Source of the DNA: Micromussa lordhowensis
Lineage: Eukaryota > Cnidaria > Anthozoa > Scleractinia > Lobophylliidae
Direction of reading: 5' to 3'
DNA: 64,000 nt
Assembly (NCBI GenBank): GCA_964020085.1
Contig: OZ026609.1
Coordinates: 1,402,201-1,466,200 of the forward strand
Positions 14,501 to 29,500 of this stretch are shown here, piece after piece. The position numbers and the translations under genes are program-made. The notes under the pieces were generated by a model. It had not been told where the DNA came from. It ran no database searches and saw only the letters and a list, made by a program, of their open reading frames with translations. Position 1 is the stretch's first letter, and each line of letters opens with the position of its first letter.

Positions 14501-17500
14501 GCGTACGTTCTCTTTTCCCGCCTTATCTTAGTCGTACAATTTACATCATTGTAAAGAGATCATATTTGAATATGCTGACGTGTTAAAGTGCACATACCAA
14601 AACACAACGCTTGTTTGGTGCGCGTGTACATCTACATATTGATCGCGAAACTCACGCGCGATGACACGATGCAAGCGCGACATGATCACACGACCATCCA
14701 CGACCGTGTAAAAAATCCTTGACTCAGAAGCGCCACTCCCTGACACAAGCAAGGCAGGATGGCTTTGTCTGCTCCGGAGAGAATCTTCCGGCCTGACTCA
14801 CGACAGTAGTTGCATCGTCGAAAGCATAATTCAGCATGTTTCCTGCAATTGTCAAAAACAATTTTAACTCCATGCGACCAAATAATCCTACACCGAGGTT
14901 CGTGCAAGTCCCGAAACGACTAAGAAAATGTCTAGATAGCATTTATTTTGGTCGGCATGACCTTGAAACAAAGATTTTTCAGTTCACTACCCCTGCTCAG
15001 TCCACAAGTAGTTAATAGGCATCTAATACGTAAACATGTTTAATCCCAAATGATAGCTCGGGGTTTAATCTGATCAAACGGCACGACGAAAGGTCACATT
15101 AAGGAGTGGGTGTCAAAAAGACGTTTGTTCAAATCATGTGTCTTCTGTAGTCAAAGTTTCACTGTTTGATAAACTTCAGCTTAACCTATAACTGTTCACT
15201 TAGTTATTCCTGTTCTACCTGCGCGTTTGACCCATTTGTCCTCAACAGTTTTGGATGTGGAGATGTATTTCTAAGAAACTACTGTGTCGCATTGATGGGA
15301 AAGTGATACAATGAGATTATATTCAGTAAGTTGCCGGTCAGCGGACGTCTTGTGGGTTGACGCTGGAATGCAAATTGAAAAACTTCTTAGCCTTCCACTG
15401 AAACCGACGTTTCTTATCAAGCGATGGCAAAACATCTACTGTGAATCCAGTAAAACAAATGCTCATGCCCTTTTTAGACTCCTCTTTCCTGACACCAGCA
15501 TTGTTTGTTTTTGATCGCGCGAGAAAAGCCACAGACAGAGCAGTAAAATGAAGTCTAGACATCCCTCAGCGATCAGCTAATTGGTTCCTTACCAGCTGAG
15601 GTCTACACTCGATCACAAACTCCAAGTCTGAAATAAATTGAAATGTTTTAAAAAAACTAGTTACTTGCTTAGTTTGCTTATTCTTTTCAGAAGAAGTTAA
15701 TGACATTTTTAACCAATTTTCTCTAAAGGTTGCCCAAGTTTATCGAGACAGAAGCATTGGTAATTCCATTAACATTGTAGTGGTGAAGATAGTATTTCTA
15801 GAAACGAACGAGGTATGCTTTCGATTTTTATTTTGAGACTTTTAAAATAGAAATGGTGTAGAACCGTCCCCTGATTCGAGAGAGCTTGCTGAGAGACTTA
15901 AGGACAACAAATCCTGCACGTTCCCTGCACGCTCGCCGGTCTTGCAAAATCCAACATGGCGGCTAGAGGCGGGAACCAGTGGGTGGTATATACACATACC
16001 GGCGACAGTGCGGTAGCGTTGGTAATGACTTAGTAAAATACTATTCATGGAACAATTTAAATCGGTGCTTAAGAAAACTTCCGCATAAGCGATTTCCTGT
16101 TTTCTTAGCTGCTAAACTATGCACCGTCACTACCCGAAAGTGTCCAGGATTGCCGGCTTCTCTTGATCAGGCCTTGACTAATCTTTGCCGTTTAACGTTA
16201 TCATCACCGTCGCACCTTATTTTCACGTTAAACGTGGGAACAGCTTCAATTCCAAAGCAACAAGAGCGCCCGGTTTATCCAGGCATCAAGGACAAATTAC
16301 GGTTGGTCTGATTGATAAGAAAAGGAGAACGTGCAAGGAAAGTCGAAAACGGAACCCAAGCAATGATTGGATTTAGTAAATTCTGTTCGCCTTGTCGCAA
16401 GCCGGCGACTAAGTCTTTATTTCCGAAACACGTATCGAGGAGTAGCGGTGCTATTTCCCCTTGATTTGATGGATTTTTGATGCATCCCAACTTACCCCTT
16501 ACCCTCCCTCCCCCCTGACTCCCTTTTACCTCTCCACCCTTCGCCCCTCTATCCCTTCCACTGGGTCCCATTTCTATTTCCTAGGGGTGGAGAGAGCCAC
16601 TGTTAAGTAGAGTGAGCGCATGAGATCAGTTGTCAGCTGATCTTTTCAACCTGCGTCATTGGGTCATCACGCATGCGCCTCCCTTTATAGCTGTTGTCAT
16701 GGCAATGCTTGTACTCGTCGTAACAGGGCATGATTTATTTTTGTTAATTTCAGCCCGATATCCGTATTTCGACAGACGCGACGAGTACTTTGAAAAGTTT
16801 CTGTCGCTGGCAGAAAAAAGTAATGGCGAAAGACAAGAGTCACCCAGAACACCATGACACAGCCATCTTACTAACAAGGTCAGCTTCGTTGTTATTTCTG
16901 TGAAGCGACTGTGCTTAGTTAACAAAGAGTAAATCACTATGCTCATAAGTAACGCGATAAAACAGACGGAAATCAAAGCTAACATTTACAGTCTACAGAA
17001 AGCGCGGGAAACTCACGGGATTCAAATTATGAATGGTTTTTCATGAGCAGAGAACAAGTCAGGTTTCCATCACTTTACTGGTAATAAACAAAATTATCCT
17101 ACGTTTAGTAATCTAACTACAGCGACATGTAGTCTCTTCTAAATTATTTGTTTTGCCTCGTAATTCTTTGTCGTTCTAATTTCAGGAGGAATATATGTCG
17201 ATCACCTGGAAAATGTGATACACTAGGTAAATATTCCAGCCCATGAATTCTTTGTCGTACTATTTCAGTCTATCTTCGATTTATCGCGCACACACAGTCT
17301 ACGAAACGAGATGTCAAGTCATTTGTTTTTGGATTGAAAAAAGTGCTTCGAAATACGAAGAAACCGTACCCTGAGCGAACAGTCCAATAATGTAAAAAAC
17401 TAATAAGAGGTAATAACAAACCACAAAGGAACAATGTTGGTTAGATGAGGAGGTTTCAGGCCTAAGTTTTCCAAATGCTGAAGGTCTTAATGAAGGTGTG

Positions 17501-20500
17501 TCGTAAATGCTTAGATATAAGCTCTGGTTCTCGAAATCGTAAAACCGCGAAGAAAGGGCAAACGTACACCGGGTTGGAAGAAGTTGAAAAAAAAATAACT
17601 ATAACACAGCGGGAAAACTATTGCAAAGGAGAATATTGACGCGCATGTGCCTCCATCCAGTCATTTCCTCCTTAAACCTGTTGTTAATTGTTCATTTCTG
17701 AGCTTATGTGTTTCTGCTTCACGTCAGGTCTTGCACAGCTTGGAACTATGTGTTATCCATCAAGGAGCTGTTCGTTAGCGGAGGACAGTGGACTGAGCAC
17801 AGCTTTTACAATAGCGCATGAACTAGGACATGTGTAAGTGTTTCATAAATTTCTGAATGAAGAAGAATAAAAGGAATCCGAAACTGAAAAACTCTAACAA
17901 GCAGACAACTTATATTACAGAGGACATTTGGTTCCACAAGTGCAGTCACAAACTGTGTGATGTCTTGTATGACCTGTAAAGTAGACTAGCCCTTTTGCCT
18001 CCCCTTCAGTTCCTCCTACTCGGCCTCCTCCTCCATCTCCTCCTCCTGTCCTTCTTGCTCCTGCTCCTTCTCTTCTTCTTCCCCTCCTCCTCCTCCTTCT
18101 CCGACACCAACTCCTTCTCCTCTTCCTTCTCCTTCTGCTCCTCAACATCATTATCATCATCATCACAATCATCATCATCATTCACCTTCTCCTCCCAGCT
18201 GTCGCGTTATCAATTCCCTCGCTATTAATGTTTCTCATTTTTGTGTCATTGTAGTTTCAGTCTTCCTCATGATGGCGATAACAACAGGTGTACACGGAGC
18301 CGTGGAGATCAGCATCTCATGGCACCATCACTTAGTTTCGACACCAAGCCATGGTCCTGGTCCAACTGCAGCCGTGACAAAATCACTCAGTTCTTAGAGT
18401 AAGTACATATACTCATGCATTGTTAAGTCCGAAATGAACTCTTTTTTGTGTTAATGGATCGTATTAAACGTTTGCTCATAAATCGTTGTGTATTTTTGTC
18501 CCAGTCTAGGATATGGCTCTTGCTTGTCAGACAAACCCGACGAGAAAACAGCAGTAAAATATCACGACACTCTCCCGGGAGAGGTGTATAGCGTCGATAA
18601 ACAGTGTCAAATGATTTTCGGAGAGAGCTCGTCGCTTTGTCCTTTTATGGTAAGTACAGACAAATATGTTTGTTCCCTGTTCGCTTACTTTTCAACATCG
18701 ATCATTTTCAAAACCTTTTCTTTTCGTTACTGAATCTAGTAGCAGGCGCGAGTTGTTGTCTTTTTGGCCATCCATTGTTTCAACAACAGGGCGACTGACT
18801 TCCAAACTAACAGATCGGTTAAGTATCTTTAAAATCGCTGAAGCTAAGATGAATATATCTTATTAACCAAGCGCAAGGGCCGTGCTGGGAGAATATCGGC
18901 CAATAGCGAAGTCCGTACAAAAAAGGCCGAGTAGTACCGTCCCGAGCAAGCTGGGTTAATACGAGATTTATTACACGACTTCTGAAATGACCAGAAAATC
19001 TTCAAGAGTTATCTTGCGGGATGATGGGGGATAGTGCCCAGTCCAATACTGAGAGAAAATCGGACCGGCAACAGAGCAATCTGATTGGTTGATTTTGGTT
19101 ATTGACCCTCTGAACTAAGTTAGTCGTGTAATATAAGTCGATTACGGACTGGCAGGCTCAGGGCAGGTTTATTTTTCAAGCACTCTAAACGCGTTTGTTG
19201 TGTCTTCCATTTTTTTAAGGAACCTTGCAGACGCCTCTGGTGTGTAAAGATGATAGGACAAAGAAGAGGCTGCTCAACTCATCACATGCCATGGGCTGAT
19301 GGAACACCTTGCGCGAAAAGACGGGTGAGTCAAGAATCTTCCTCAATCTCCTACAATCTTAAAGGAGCTAAGTCACGGTATTATTAAATATCTTGGCAAT
19401 GTACCAAATTACCTTTAAATTGAAGGAAACCTGAAAATAAAAGTTTACTAAGATAGAAAATCGCTTAAGAGGTTGTAATAAACTACCTAGAAACAAGGGT
19501 GGTTAAGGATGGAGAAGATTGACACGGATTACGAAAGACCAACTTGAAAACTTTAGGTTAAACATTTCTAGATGCCCAAACCGTGACGTAGCTCCTTCAA
19601 CAATCCTTCTTTTGTCTTGGTTAATACTTAGACACCTCTTTTGACTAATTTTACCCTGGCAAACTATACACCTTATTCCAAAATGGCTGCCATTTTAGTG
19701 TTCTTTTGTTTGCTTGCAAATTAGCCCTTGGCGCCTCATTCAAGAGAAAATATTCTTTTGAATTTCGAGTTTAAGAACGAGGCAACAAGGGCTAATTTGA
19801 AGGCAAACAAAAGACCACTAAAATAGTGGCCATTTTGGAATAAGGTGTATTTCTATTTTGAGTTTCCTTTAATTTTTACTTCGAAACTAAGTGCTTCTAC
19901 AAGTTTGACGCTAATCTTCGAATTCAAAAGATGTTATTGAAAGGGCATTCCTTTGGACCAAACAAGCTACACACTTTGATTTCACTACTCCTAAAGACCT
20001 AAAAATCACTCCAAGTGATAAGAAAAAAAAGCTGGAAGAGCACGAAATTGTAGATTGGAGAGTGGAGGAAAAAAGTTCAAAGTCCCTTGACGTTTTATAT
20101 CGTCTACATCACGGTGAAATTTCAATAATACCGTTTTCATAAATCCCGATTTATATATAATGTTGTTATTTTATGAGTTACTCATCAATATTCCGAATTC
20201 GGCAGTCCATTCCAAACTTTATCTTCTTTCAAGTTGTCGCCAATGCTTGGATCGCGTAAGAAATGTCTAAACTACAATTAACGCGTGCATATGTTGACAT
20301 TTATGTAATCAAGTCTGTCAAAAGGCAAGGTCACTTAATTTAGTTGGATTGTAAAACATGTCGTTATCGTGGTTTATCTCAATTATTGCACGCGCAGGTA
20401 ACACAAGAGTCAATGCCGTCAACGTAGAAATTTACACTTCCTGTTATTAAATACGTGCACGCCCCGTCTTCACGTACTTTAAAACGTGCATATTCTCATT

Positions 20501-23500
20501 TTCATGAATTTTCTTGGCTGGATAAGCCATCCTCAGTAGTAACTGTATTTAAATAAATATACCTTATCTTTCCAAGAACATCTTCGCGAAAGTTCTTCAA
20601 AAGTATTAGCCTACGAAGCATTGTACTAAGAAATCGCCTTTTTCAGTGGAGGCCAAGGTCAAATCAAAACCTGCGCTATTTCTTTTTCTTTTTCACTACT
20701 TAACGTGTTTTAGACCTTTCTGAGACTTGGTAATAAAGCCAACGCGAGTTTTAAATATTTACTCATCTGAAGAGCTTTTTGGAGCACGTACTAGAGGTCG
20801 TACAGTGATTGTTTTCACAACGACAAATTACTTAAACGCAATGAGATGTGTTTTATGTGCGTTAACATGAATGCTCCGTTCCCCGTTTGTCATCACCCTG
20901 CTACGAAATCTTGATATTTCTTGTGTAGTTCCGATATTTAAAGGGTACATTTTTCGATAATTTTATGATGTACTTCTCACTCAAGGAGTTGATCGATCAT
21001 TTCCGAGTTCAGCTCCTTTGGATATTGGGCGCGCACGGCTTTTAATTGCTGTAATTGCTTTGCTCTCACATTAGACGGTCTTACATGTCACCTCTTAATT
21101 AATAAACACCAGAGAACATCATTACAGTCTTACGATCACGCGAACACAAGGTAATGTTTTCCGAGCGTAAAGACAGATATAACTTTCTTTATTCAAGCAT
21201 CGAGCAGATTGGAGGACTTTGCTGTTTGTGTTCTTTTCTTGGAGTGCGTTTTGTTTCGACAATTTCCGAATCGTCGTTAAAATTGGGTCACGAGGTCGAT
21301 GATACGACGCAAATAAGGGTTAATATTTGTTGTGTTTACAATTCCAATCACTCAGTCCCAATTTGTTTACATTTTTGAGATCCCTCGAGAAGTGTGGTCG
21401 CCAAATATCTTTCAACTTACGAATGTTTTTCCACCTTGACTAACAGGATCAGCAGGTAAACAATAACTTGAAGTAACACATGAATCCACGTGACCTATTA
21501 GACCTTTTTACCGATACGGCGGCCATCTTGAATTCTATTGTTTTGACTGAGAAATTATGGGCTGCCGAGGGGGCAATCGCTGGAAAATTTATCGTATACA
21601 CAGCTTTCAGGATAAATTTTTACTGCTTGTCTCTCATATTCCATAACAAATATTACAAGCGTTACATCTTTCCGTCACGATATTTGGCAGTTGTTCCTAT
21701 GATTATCGAAAAATTATTGTTAAAAGTTATCACGCCACAGTATTCTTTTTAATGATTTCTCATCTGCCCCCTGGGCATCCCATAATTTCCTCGGAATTCA
21801 AGATGGCCGCCGTATCGGTAAAAAGGTCTATTTTTTGCGTTCTTGACTTTTGCTCCTTATTTGGCACGGCAGCCAAAGTTGTTTACAACCACCTGTGATG
21901 TGAGAAGACTGCTAACCAGACGAACATTTTAGGAGTAAATACCACGACTGTAAAATCAAGAAGCGTTTATTTGAGAACTTCCTCAGTGCATAGAAAACAG
22001 TAAGAACATTTCTCTTTTGCGCTGGGATTAAAACTTGTTAACGATGAGGATGAGGTCTCAACTTTGCTTAAATCGTGAAGTGAAATTGATGGAAATAAAC
22101 AAGCACAGCAGCTGATTTTTTTCTCGTTCACCTTGGAAACATGGTTGATTTTGAAATAACACCGTTGCATATAATCGCACATTTTCCAATGCCATGCTGC
22201 AACGAGATTGCAGAACAGTTACAAGATAATGGAACATTTCTTAACGATTTTCTCCTTTTATTGCAATTGTTGTCCTTTTTTGGGTGCGCAACAAGTTTCT
22301 TACAAATTCTTCTGCAATCAGACCTTGAGAAGACGTTGCGTGAGCGAATAGAAGCGTTACTCGTAAGTGTGACATAGTACCTCCACCATGTTCATAGAGA
22401 TTTAATAAAAGAAATTTTACATTTTCGTTTATTTTTAACTCAGTGGTGTATCAAGGGCCAATGTGTAAAGAAGCGAAGATTGAAACCTGTTGACGGCAAC
22501 TGGGGGCCGTGGGGTCCATACAACGCATGCACCAGGAAATGCGGAGGAGGGATTACATTCGCATACAGGAAATGCAACAATCCAATGTAAGTACCTTCAT
22601 CACGCAATCCCACGTTAGTTTGGCAGGTCACGAAATATTTCCACTCCAAAAGCTTTTAGTGGCGAAGATAAGTCCAATAATATTTTACACTACGTCAATA
22701 GAAAATGAAATTCATGCTTTGGCGAAGTCGAGTTAGAGGAGCTTTGTCATGGTTTGTGAAATGTTTGGCCTAGCATTTTAAAATCTGCGTAAATCTTCTC
22801 CATCCTTAACCACTCTTGTTCCTTTACGGTTCATTGTTATCTCTGTGGTGTTTTTCTATCATAGTAAACTTTTATTTTCCGTTTTAAAGGTAATTTTGTT
22901 CATGGCTTAAATAACTCAGAATACCTTGACTTTCTTCTGCGTACCTTGACTGAGTTCCCTTAAATAACCCCTCAGTAGTTCCTGTATCTCAAATGTTGTG
23001 AGACAATTGTTACTTAATTATTGGCCTTTCTCATCCTATTTACCCAGACCAGAAAATGGAGGAAAATATTGTGTCGGTGAACGAAAGCGATTCAAGTCCT
23101 GCAACATTCAGGTAACAATAACATTACGTAACGAATAACCTGTCACGTTGTGTTACCTTTAGCACTTCTCTTTAAATTATTGTCACGCAGTAATGTAACG
23201 CCTCGTCATGGTGTTTTCATTAACTTGCCAGGAATGTCCGAAGGGTTCCGTAGATTTTCGAGCGTTACAGTGTGTAAATACGCATGCACGAACCATCAGC
23301 TCAGGCTCAAAGAGCTACAGAGTGACCCAGTGGTTGCCGAAATATACTGGAGGTAAGAACGTTATTTAACAGTAGTGAAATGTCTCTCTGCTCAAGATAA
23401 CCTTATTTGTGGCGGCATTATCTTCGATGCACTGTTCAAAAGTACAGACTAGTAAGTTTGGGTGTTTCAAAGGAAACACAATGCAAAGGCCTATCTTTGA

Positions 23501-26500
23501 TCTAATCACCTTATGCGTGCTTTGTCTGCAAAGAAGCCTCAGTTTTGATCAAAAATCAAAGGCAGCCTTTTGTGCTTTTTAAAAGAAATTAATGGATCAT
23601 GGATGACTTATAGCTTAGACTGTACTGTTGATCATGACCTTGGTGTTGGTTTTTGAGCATTTTATGGCTATTTATACCAGCTATTTGCTAACTGCCAGTT
23701 TGTGTACTGTTATTGTTCATGTACAGTTCGAAAAGAAAACCAGTGTAAACTCTACTGCCGCATGGCGGGTACTGCCATCTATTTCAAGTTAAGGGACAAG
23801 GTTATTGACGGGACTCCGTGCAACCAGGAGACTACAGACATCTGTGTGGACGGCAAATGTTTGGTAAGAGTCCAATTCAGAGGCTTATTATCAGCGTAAA
23901 ATTGACAACGTTAAAACCGCTCACTAGAGTGTGCAAACGTACGTTGGTAGATTTTGCGAATCAATGTTTCGAAAAATTGAACACACTGGAATAAAATTTA
24001 TTTTCGACTTCAAGGACCTGGAGTTTGCAAAATAGCTTCCCCTTTGTAGAAGCTTATAGAACGTTGAAACGGTAGGGGGAGTTCTTTAAACGGTTAGTGG
24101 TTTAGCGCAATAGAAATGCAATTATTACTTCATGTTATATTAAAATATGCTTGAACACACGGTTGCTTCTTCTCTTATTAGCCCGCTGGTTGTGACAGGG
24201 TCCTCAACTCAAAGAAGAAGGTCGATAAGTGTGGTGTATGTGACGGAGACAACTCATCCTGTAGAAGATTTACCGGAACATTCAACGAGACAAGGTTTGG
24301 TAAGGTTTGCACGCATGTTATTCAAGGGCCTACAATAGCTTTGCGTTACGTTTTGCGTTACGCTATGAGTTACGCTTTGCGTTACACTATACGTTTAGTC
24401 TACGACCAGTTTGATCCCTACTCCTTTAGTTAGTCGAGCGGGAAGCGAAACTTAAGCATCCGTATTATTCGAGAGGATAAAAAGGGAGAAGAGAAACTAG
24501 CTACGCAAACATTGGAGTAAGACGCGTATCTTGTTGTCCCCACTTTTCTTCACCTTTCTACTCACTTTTTTTTCGCTTCTCGCTCCGCGGGCTAATGTAT
24601 AAAGAACTGCTTATTACGCTCCCGTTGTTTCAAACGGGAGTCATTTTTAAAGTTTCTTGCTGTCTAAAACAAGTTGGTTTGTTACTGAGTCACTTAAAAT
24701 ATTCCATATAACCTAACCCCCTTTAATCAAGACCAGTTTAAAAATCACAGAATCACAAAGAGGAATCGAGTGTCCTGCTCGCTGAAGCAAACTTATGACC
24801 TTACTGGAAAACCCTTGATCATATTGAATGTCGAGTGTGGAGGCGCAAACCGTAGTAAACTTTCTTTGTGTGTGTGTGTGCTGTGAAACAAATAACTAAT
24901 TGCTTTTTTTTACGTTTTCTATATTCACAGGGTACAACTACATATTTACAATTCCTGTAAACTCGACCGACATAGTGATAACCCAGTATGGTTGGAAAAA
25001 TCGCGAAGACTCCAGCTACTTAGGTTAGTATTTTTGTCTGCCCTCGAGTTGTTTATTTTTATAGTTTACACGTAGTATGTTGTCCTAAACCTACCTCATA
25101 TAAAGGCTAAAACATTTGAGAAGCCACGTACTGGAGGTTTTAATGCTGGTTGTGGGGTAACCCTATATGGACTAGCATCCAATCCGACGAGGAGCAGAAA
25201 TACTCCTAGTCGTTCCATGCTACAGAAACCGAAGGTAAACGCCGGCATGCGTGGCTACTGGCCTCCAACGCAGACTTGAAATTGAAATACCAATTAAAAT
25301 ATTTTTCATCTGGTATTGCCATAGCCTAAGATATCTTTCTTATGTTTTACAATCAGCGCTTCAAAGTGACGGTGGCCATTTTCTCCTCAATGGTGGAATG
25401 ATAATCGGGATAGGAGTGAGAGAATTCAGAGTGGATGGCGCTAAAGTCTGGTACTCAGGCTCGGATAAAGCAACGGAGCAAATTAAGATTGACGGGAAAA
25501 TAAAGACACCAATTAAAGTGCACGTGAGTAACCTAATGCTGCTTTTCTTGTTACTATAGTAACTACGTTACAAGATAGATATCCGATTTCCGGAAGCCCT
25601 ATTGCAAAATGAATCTCGGAAGAGACTGGACACAGAAGAAAATATCCTTTTTTCATCACCGTATATTCCAATGCAGGTCCTTGAAGTGGGAGAGGTTCTG
25701 CCCCCTAATGTTCACTACGCCCTTAACCAAATGGTGGCGGAGCCTACGAAGTTTATCTACAAATGGGACCAGCTTGGACCCTGGACTCAGTGCAGCAAGT
25801 TATGTCAAGGTACGGCACAAATTTGCGTGTAATAAAATAAACAGAATGTGATTTACACAGGGCATTTACACCAGGTTTCAAAATTAGTGGTTTGCAGCTT
25901 TACACAAAATGAGCAGTCTTGCAACTTTTTAGTCAGCGGAGTTCAGTACGACACATTGCAGCTAAAAATGACAAAACTCCTTCAGATGTTATCCCCTTTT
26001 CTGTGAAGCTTTCAATTACTCTTGTCGTTTTACTCCAGGGCAAAGAAAACGGCGACCGAGATGTGTCCGCGCTATTGATGGACAGCTTGTATCAAATTCA
26101 CGCTGTGATCAGAGGACTCGGCCTAGCAGTGTGACGGAAGACTGTAACATCAGCTGCCGCCTCAGGTTGGTAACGCAATTTATTTGTAAGAATTGTAACG
26201 TACATCAACACTATAGTGATTTATTTTTATCATTTAAATGAAATACTTGACACATTTATTATTATTCATTGGCACATACCTTGCTTTCTTGTTACGTCAG
26301 ATGGTTCAAGGAAGACCCTAGAAAATGTTCCGCACGATGTGGGCCTGGGTACCAGAGTCGACCCGTGCGGTGCATGCGTGTTAGCAGCGGCCGGTGGGAC
26401 ATCGTTCAAGATAAACATTGCCCAGGAGCCAAGCCTGCTGTGGTTGTTCCATGCGAGGGGACCTGTGAAGGCACCAGATGGGTGTACACCAAGTGGACAC

Positions 26501-29500
26501 AGGTATTTTGTCACACGTACCCGTGATATACCTATTTTATTTTAATTAATTGGCGAAGATCATCAACTAATATATAACCGTAGAAATGGCTGTTTACTTT
26601 ATTATTTACAGTGTTCAAAAAGTTGTGATAAAGGAGAGCAGACTCGACAAGCCACTTGTGTGGATACGTTTGGAGAAATCTTGATCGATCGAGATTGCCA
26701 ACCTAAAGACAAGCAAGCGCTTACACAATCATGTAACAGCTTCAAGTGTCCGTGGTGGACAGAAGGAGACTGGAGCTCGGTAAGTCCAACGTTCTTAAAT
26801 GTTCATTGTGTCTCATGTCTGTCTGTCTGTCCGGCTGTCTGTCTATCTGTCCGTCCATCCGTCTATTTGCCTGTCTATCCAATAGACAGACAAATAGTCG
26901 GATGGAACAGAGTGCGCCTGTTTATCTGACGTTCTGTCTGTCGAATTTGTCTATTCATCCTACTGCGTTTGTCTTCTTGTCTGTCTGTCTGTCTGTCTGC
27001 ATGAAACAGTCAGTGTCTGTATGGGAATTCTATATCATATAACATTCCTATAGTTTGATTCTAAAATATTTGGTATCCTTAGCTGGATTGCGTCAAAAAC
27101 GTGCCACAAACGGTGCTAGAGCCAATGTCACTACGCTGCGCTCATGTGTAAGGCCTTTGTGTAAGGCACATAAGCTGTCAGGACGGCTACTGATCTATGC
27201 AGAATTAGTATTCTATCTAAATAGGAATTGTAATACATTACTTACTTGCGTAAAAGGCTGCTATTGTACGCAAAGGAAATAATTAATACAGATGAGCAAG
27301 ACATTCATTGTGTTCCTCTCCCAGTGCAGTGTGACGTGTGGGTCGGGACAGCAGACCCGTACAGTGAAATGTACATCAGAACAGGGAGTAGCTGTTGCAC
27401 ATTCCAAGTGTGACCCGGAAAAGAAGCCACTCACAACAAAGTCATGTGACCTGAAGATTCCCTGTCCTTATTGGTTCGCAGGGAAATGGACAGACGTAAG
27501 TATAACCTTCGGCATCTCAGGAATTGTGTCTTATATATTGTACCGAGGATTTCAAACGAACTAGCCTGCAATGGATGCTTATTTTGGCGAGCGAGCGCAT
27601 TTTGATCAAACGAGCGCCATCTTGGATTCACACTCAAAAGATCGAGGACTGGGGAGAGACTGAAAGAGGCGTTGTGGGGGAGGGGTGGAAGAAAAACTAC
27701 GCCTGCCCGTAGTGAGATCATTTAGTAAGAACGTACCGATAAACCGGTTTTCCAACTATCTTTGGTTCACCTGCTGATAGCTGTTCGGTAGGGGCGACCT
27801 TTTGATTAGGCTGTGACATATATCGACTACGTAAAGTTGCGTGACATGTAGAAGTGCGTGACATCTAGAAAATGTGAAAAGTCTGTTTCAATGCCTGCTT
27901 GTTTAAATTTTGAGGTACCTTGCAGTGCATCACTTAAAACAGTAATCCATTTATTCTTTTTCAAACGTTTTGTGACCACGATATCTATTTAGCTCTTTCT
28001 TGTTTTACGAACAGTGACAGTTACTGTATCTTTCGTTCCCAGTGCTCCAAGACGTGTGACACGGGATTCAAGACTCGACAAGTTCTGTGTCTGTCCGGGA
28101 GAGGACTGGTCGCCAGCACCGTAGACGATGCGTTTTGTTCCGCCAATACCAGACCAGTGTCGCGTATAGAGTGCAAAATTAAAGTTTGCCCGGCAACGCT
28201 GTTCGAATTTTACAAGGAAAAGCCACAGGAATTTTATTGGAGAATCACAGTGTGGTCCCAAGTAAGATTCAACGCATCTGTCATTTTATATTTCTTTTTG
28301 TTGCTATGTCACTGACGCAGACAGCAAGGCTCTGGTTATTAACTACTTAATAATTTTTGCATCTTGCAGTGTTCTGTGACGTGCGGAGAGAAGCCTGGAA
28401 CCCGGTACCGTAACGTCGAGTGCGTGAAGGTGAAGCCTGGGAAACAGGAAGTTGCAGAGGAACAGGAAGTTGTTCTCGAACGATATTGCAAAAGCACTCC
28501 AAAACCCGCTGACACCGAGTTGTGCAAGGTCTTACCGTGCACGAGCTGGAAGCATGGGTCCTGGGGAAGAGTAAGTATTTAATCCTTGGTTGATAAATGT
28601 TTTTATACCCCGCCATAGAAAATACAGCCAATCAGAATAAAGGAAAGTCGTTATACATTCGACGGTACTACACCCAACCTTCTCATTGTGTGCCAAGCGT
28701 ATGTCGCATTAATTGTGTTGGCCACTGTATTTTCTATGGAAAGGTATGAAATAGTTATGCAGCGCTCTCTCGTGGTATACCATGAAATATTCCACTGGTC
28801 ACTTATATTTTCTTTGTATCCACACGCGCCTAAAGACTCGTGTGTATACCGATAAAATACTAGTGACTCGTGGGATATTCCATGGTATACCACTCGAAAG
28901 CGTTGCATAACTACATGTAGTAGATATTTTGACCAGTCATTTACAACTTTTTACTTTATTATATGTTCCGTTGCAGTGCTCTCAGCGCTGTGGAGTCGGT
29001 TTTCAACTCCGTGTGGTTAAGTGCGCGTACCCTAACTGGAAAATCACAAAGGACGAGAACTGCGACCCGAACAGCCGACCAAGCAACAGAAGGTTTTGTC
29101 AAATTAAACCTTGTAAAACAACGACTGCAGCAAGCAATGGTAACCAACTTTCGAGCACGACCCGAGCAAGACCAACCACGACACCAGCTCCGACAACTCC
29201 CCGAGAAATACCGAGATGGAGGGAAGGAAAGTGGACTGAGGTAAAACCACTTTTTTTATAATTGTGGGTGTCATTTAGTTGCAAAACTATTTACCGTCTT
29301 TTCTGCTATAATCCTCTTATAAAAAAGTCTCTTTCTGAGCCGGAGCCAGTATGAGGCAAACCGGCACACTTGCCCCAGTCATTTTTTCGTTTGTGTTATT
29401 TTTCTTTTCGAAGGGGGTACGTAAAACACTGCTAAATATCTTGGAAGAGAATTTAACCATGGACATTGTCTCACTTATAATTGTTTTCTGTCTAGTCTAT

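Noticed and set aside
16630..16857. Open frame of 75 residues around exon 6
   Set aside because: It reads through the true exon in the wrong frame. The frame that joins to exons 5 and 7 gives SFCRWQ...[13 protein letters not shown], so the longer frame is a shadow.
17915..18228. Arg-rich and Leu/Ser-rich open frames
   Set aside because: They arise from a CTC/CAT simple repeat in an intron and have no coding features.
26166..26300. Alternative join of exons 20 and 21 using GTAACG at 26170
   Set aside because: It would require skipping the first bases of exon 21 and lose the LRWF stretch that matches the family, so the weaker GTTGGT donor is preferred.
26746..27042. Cys/Leu/Ser-rich open frames
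   Set aside because: They run from a TSR exon into a GTCT microsatellite; only 26612-26779 is coding.
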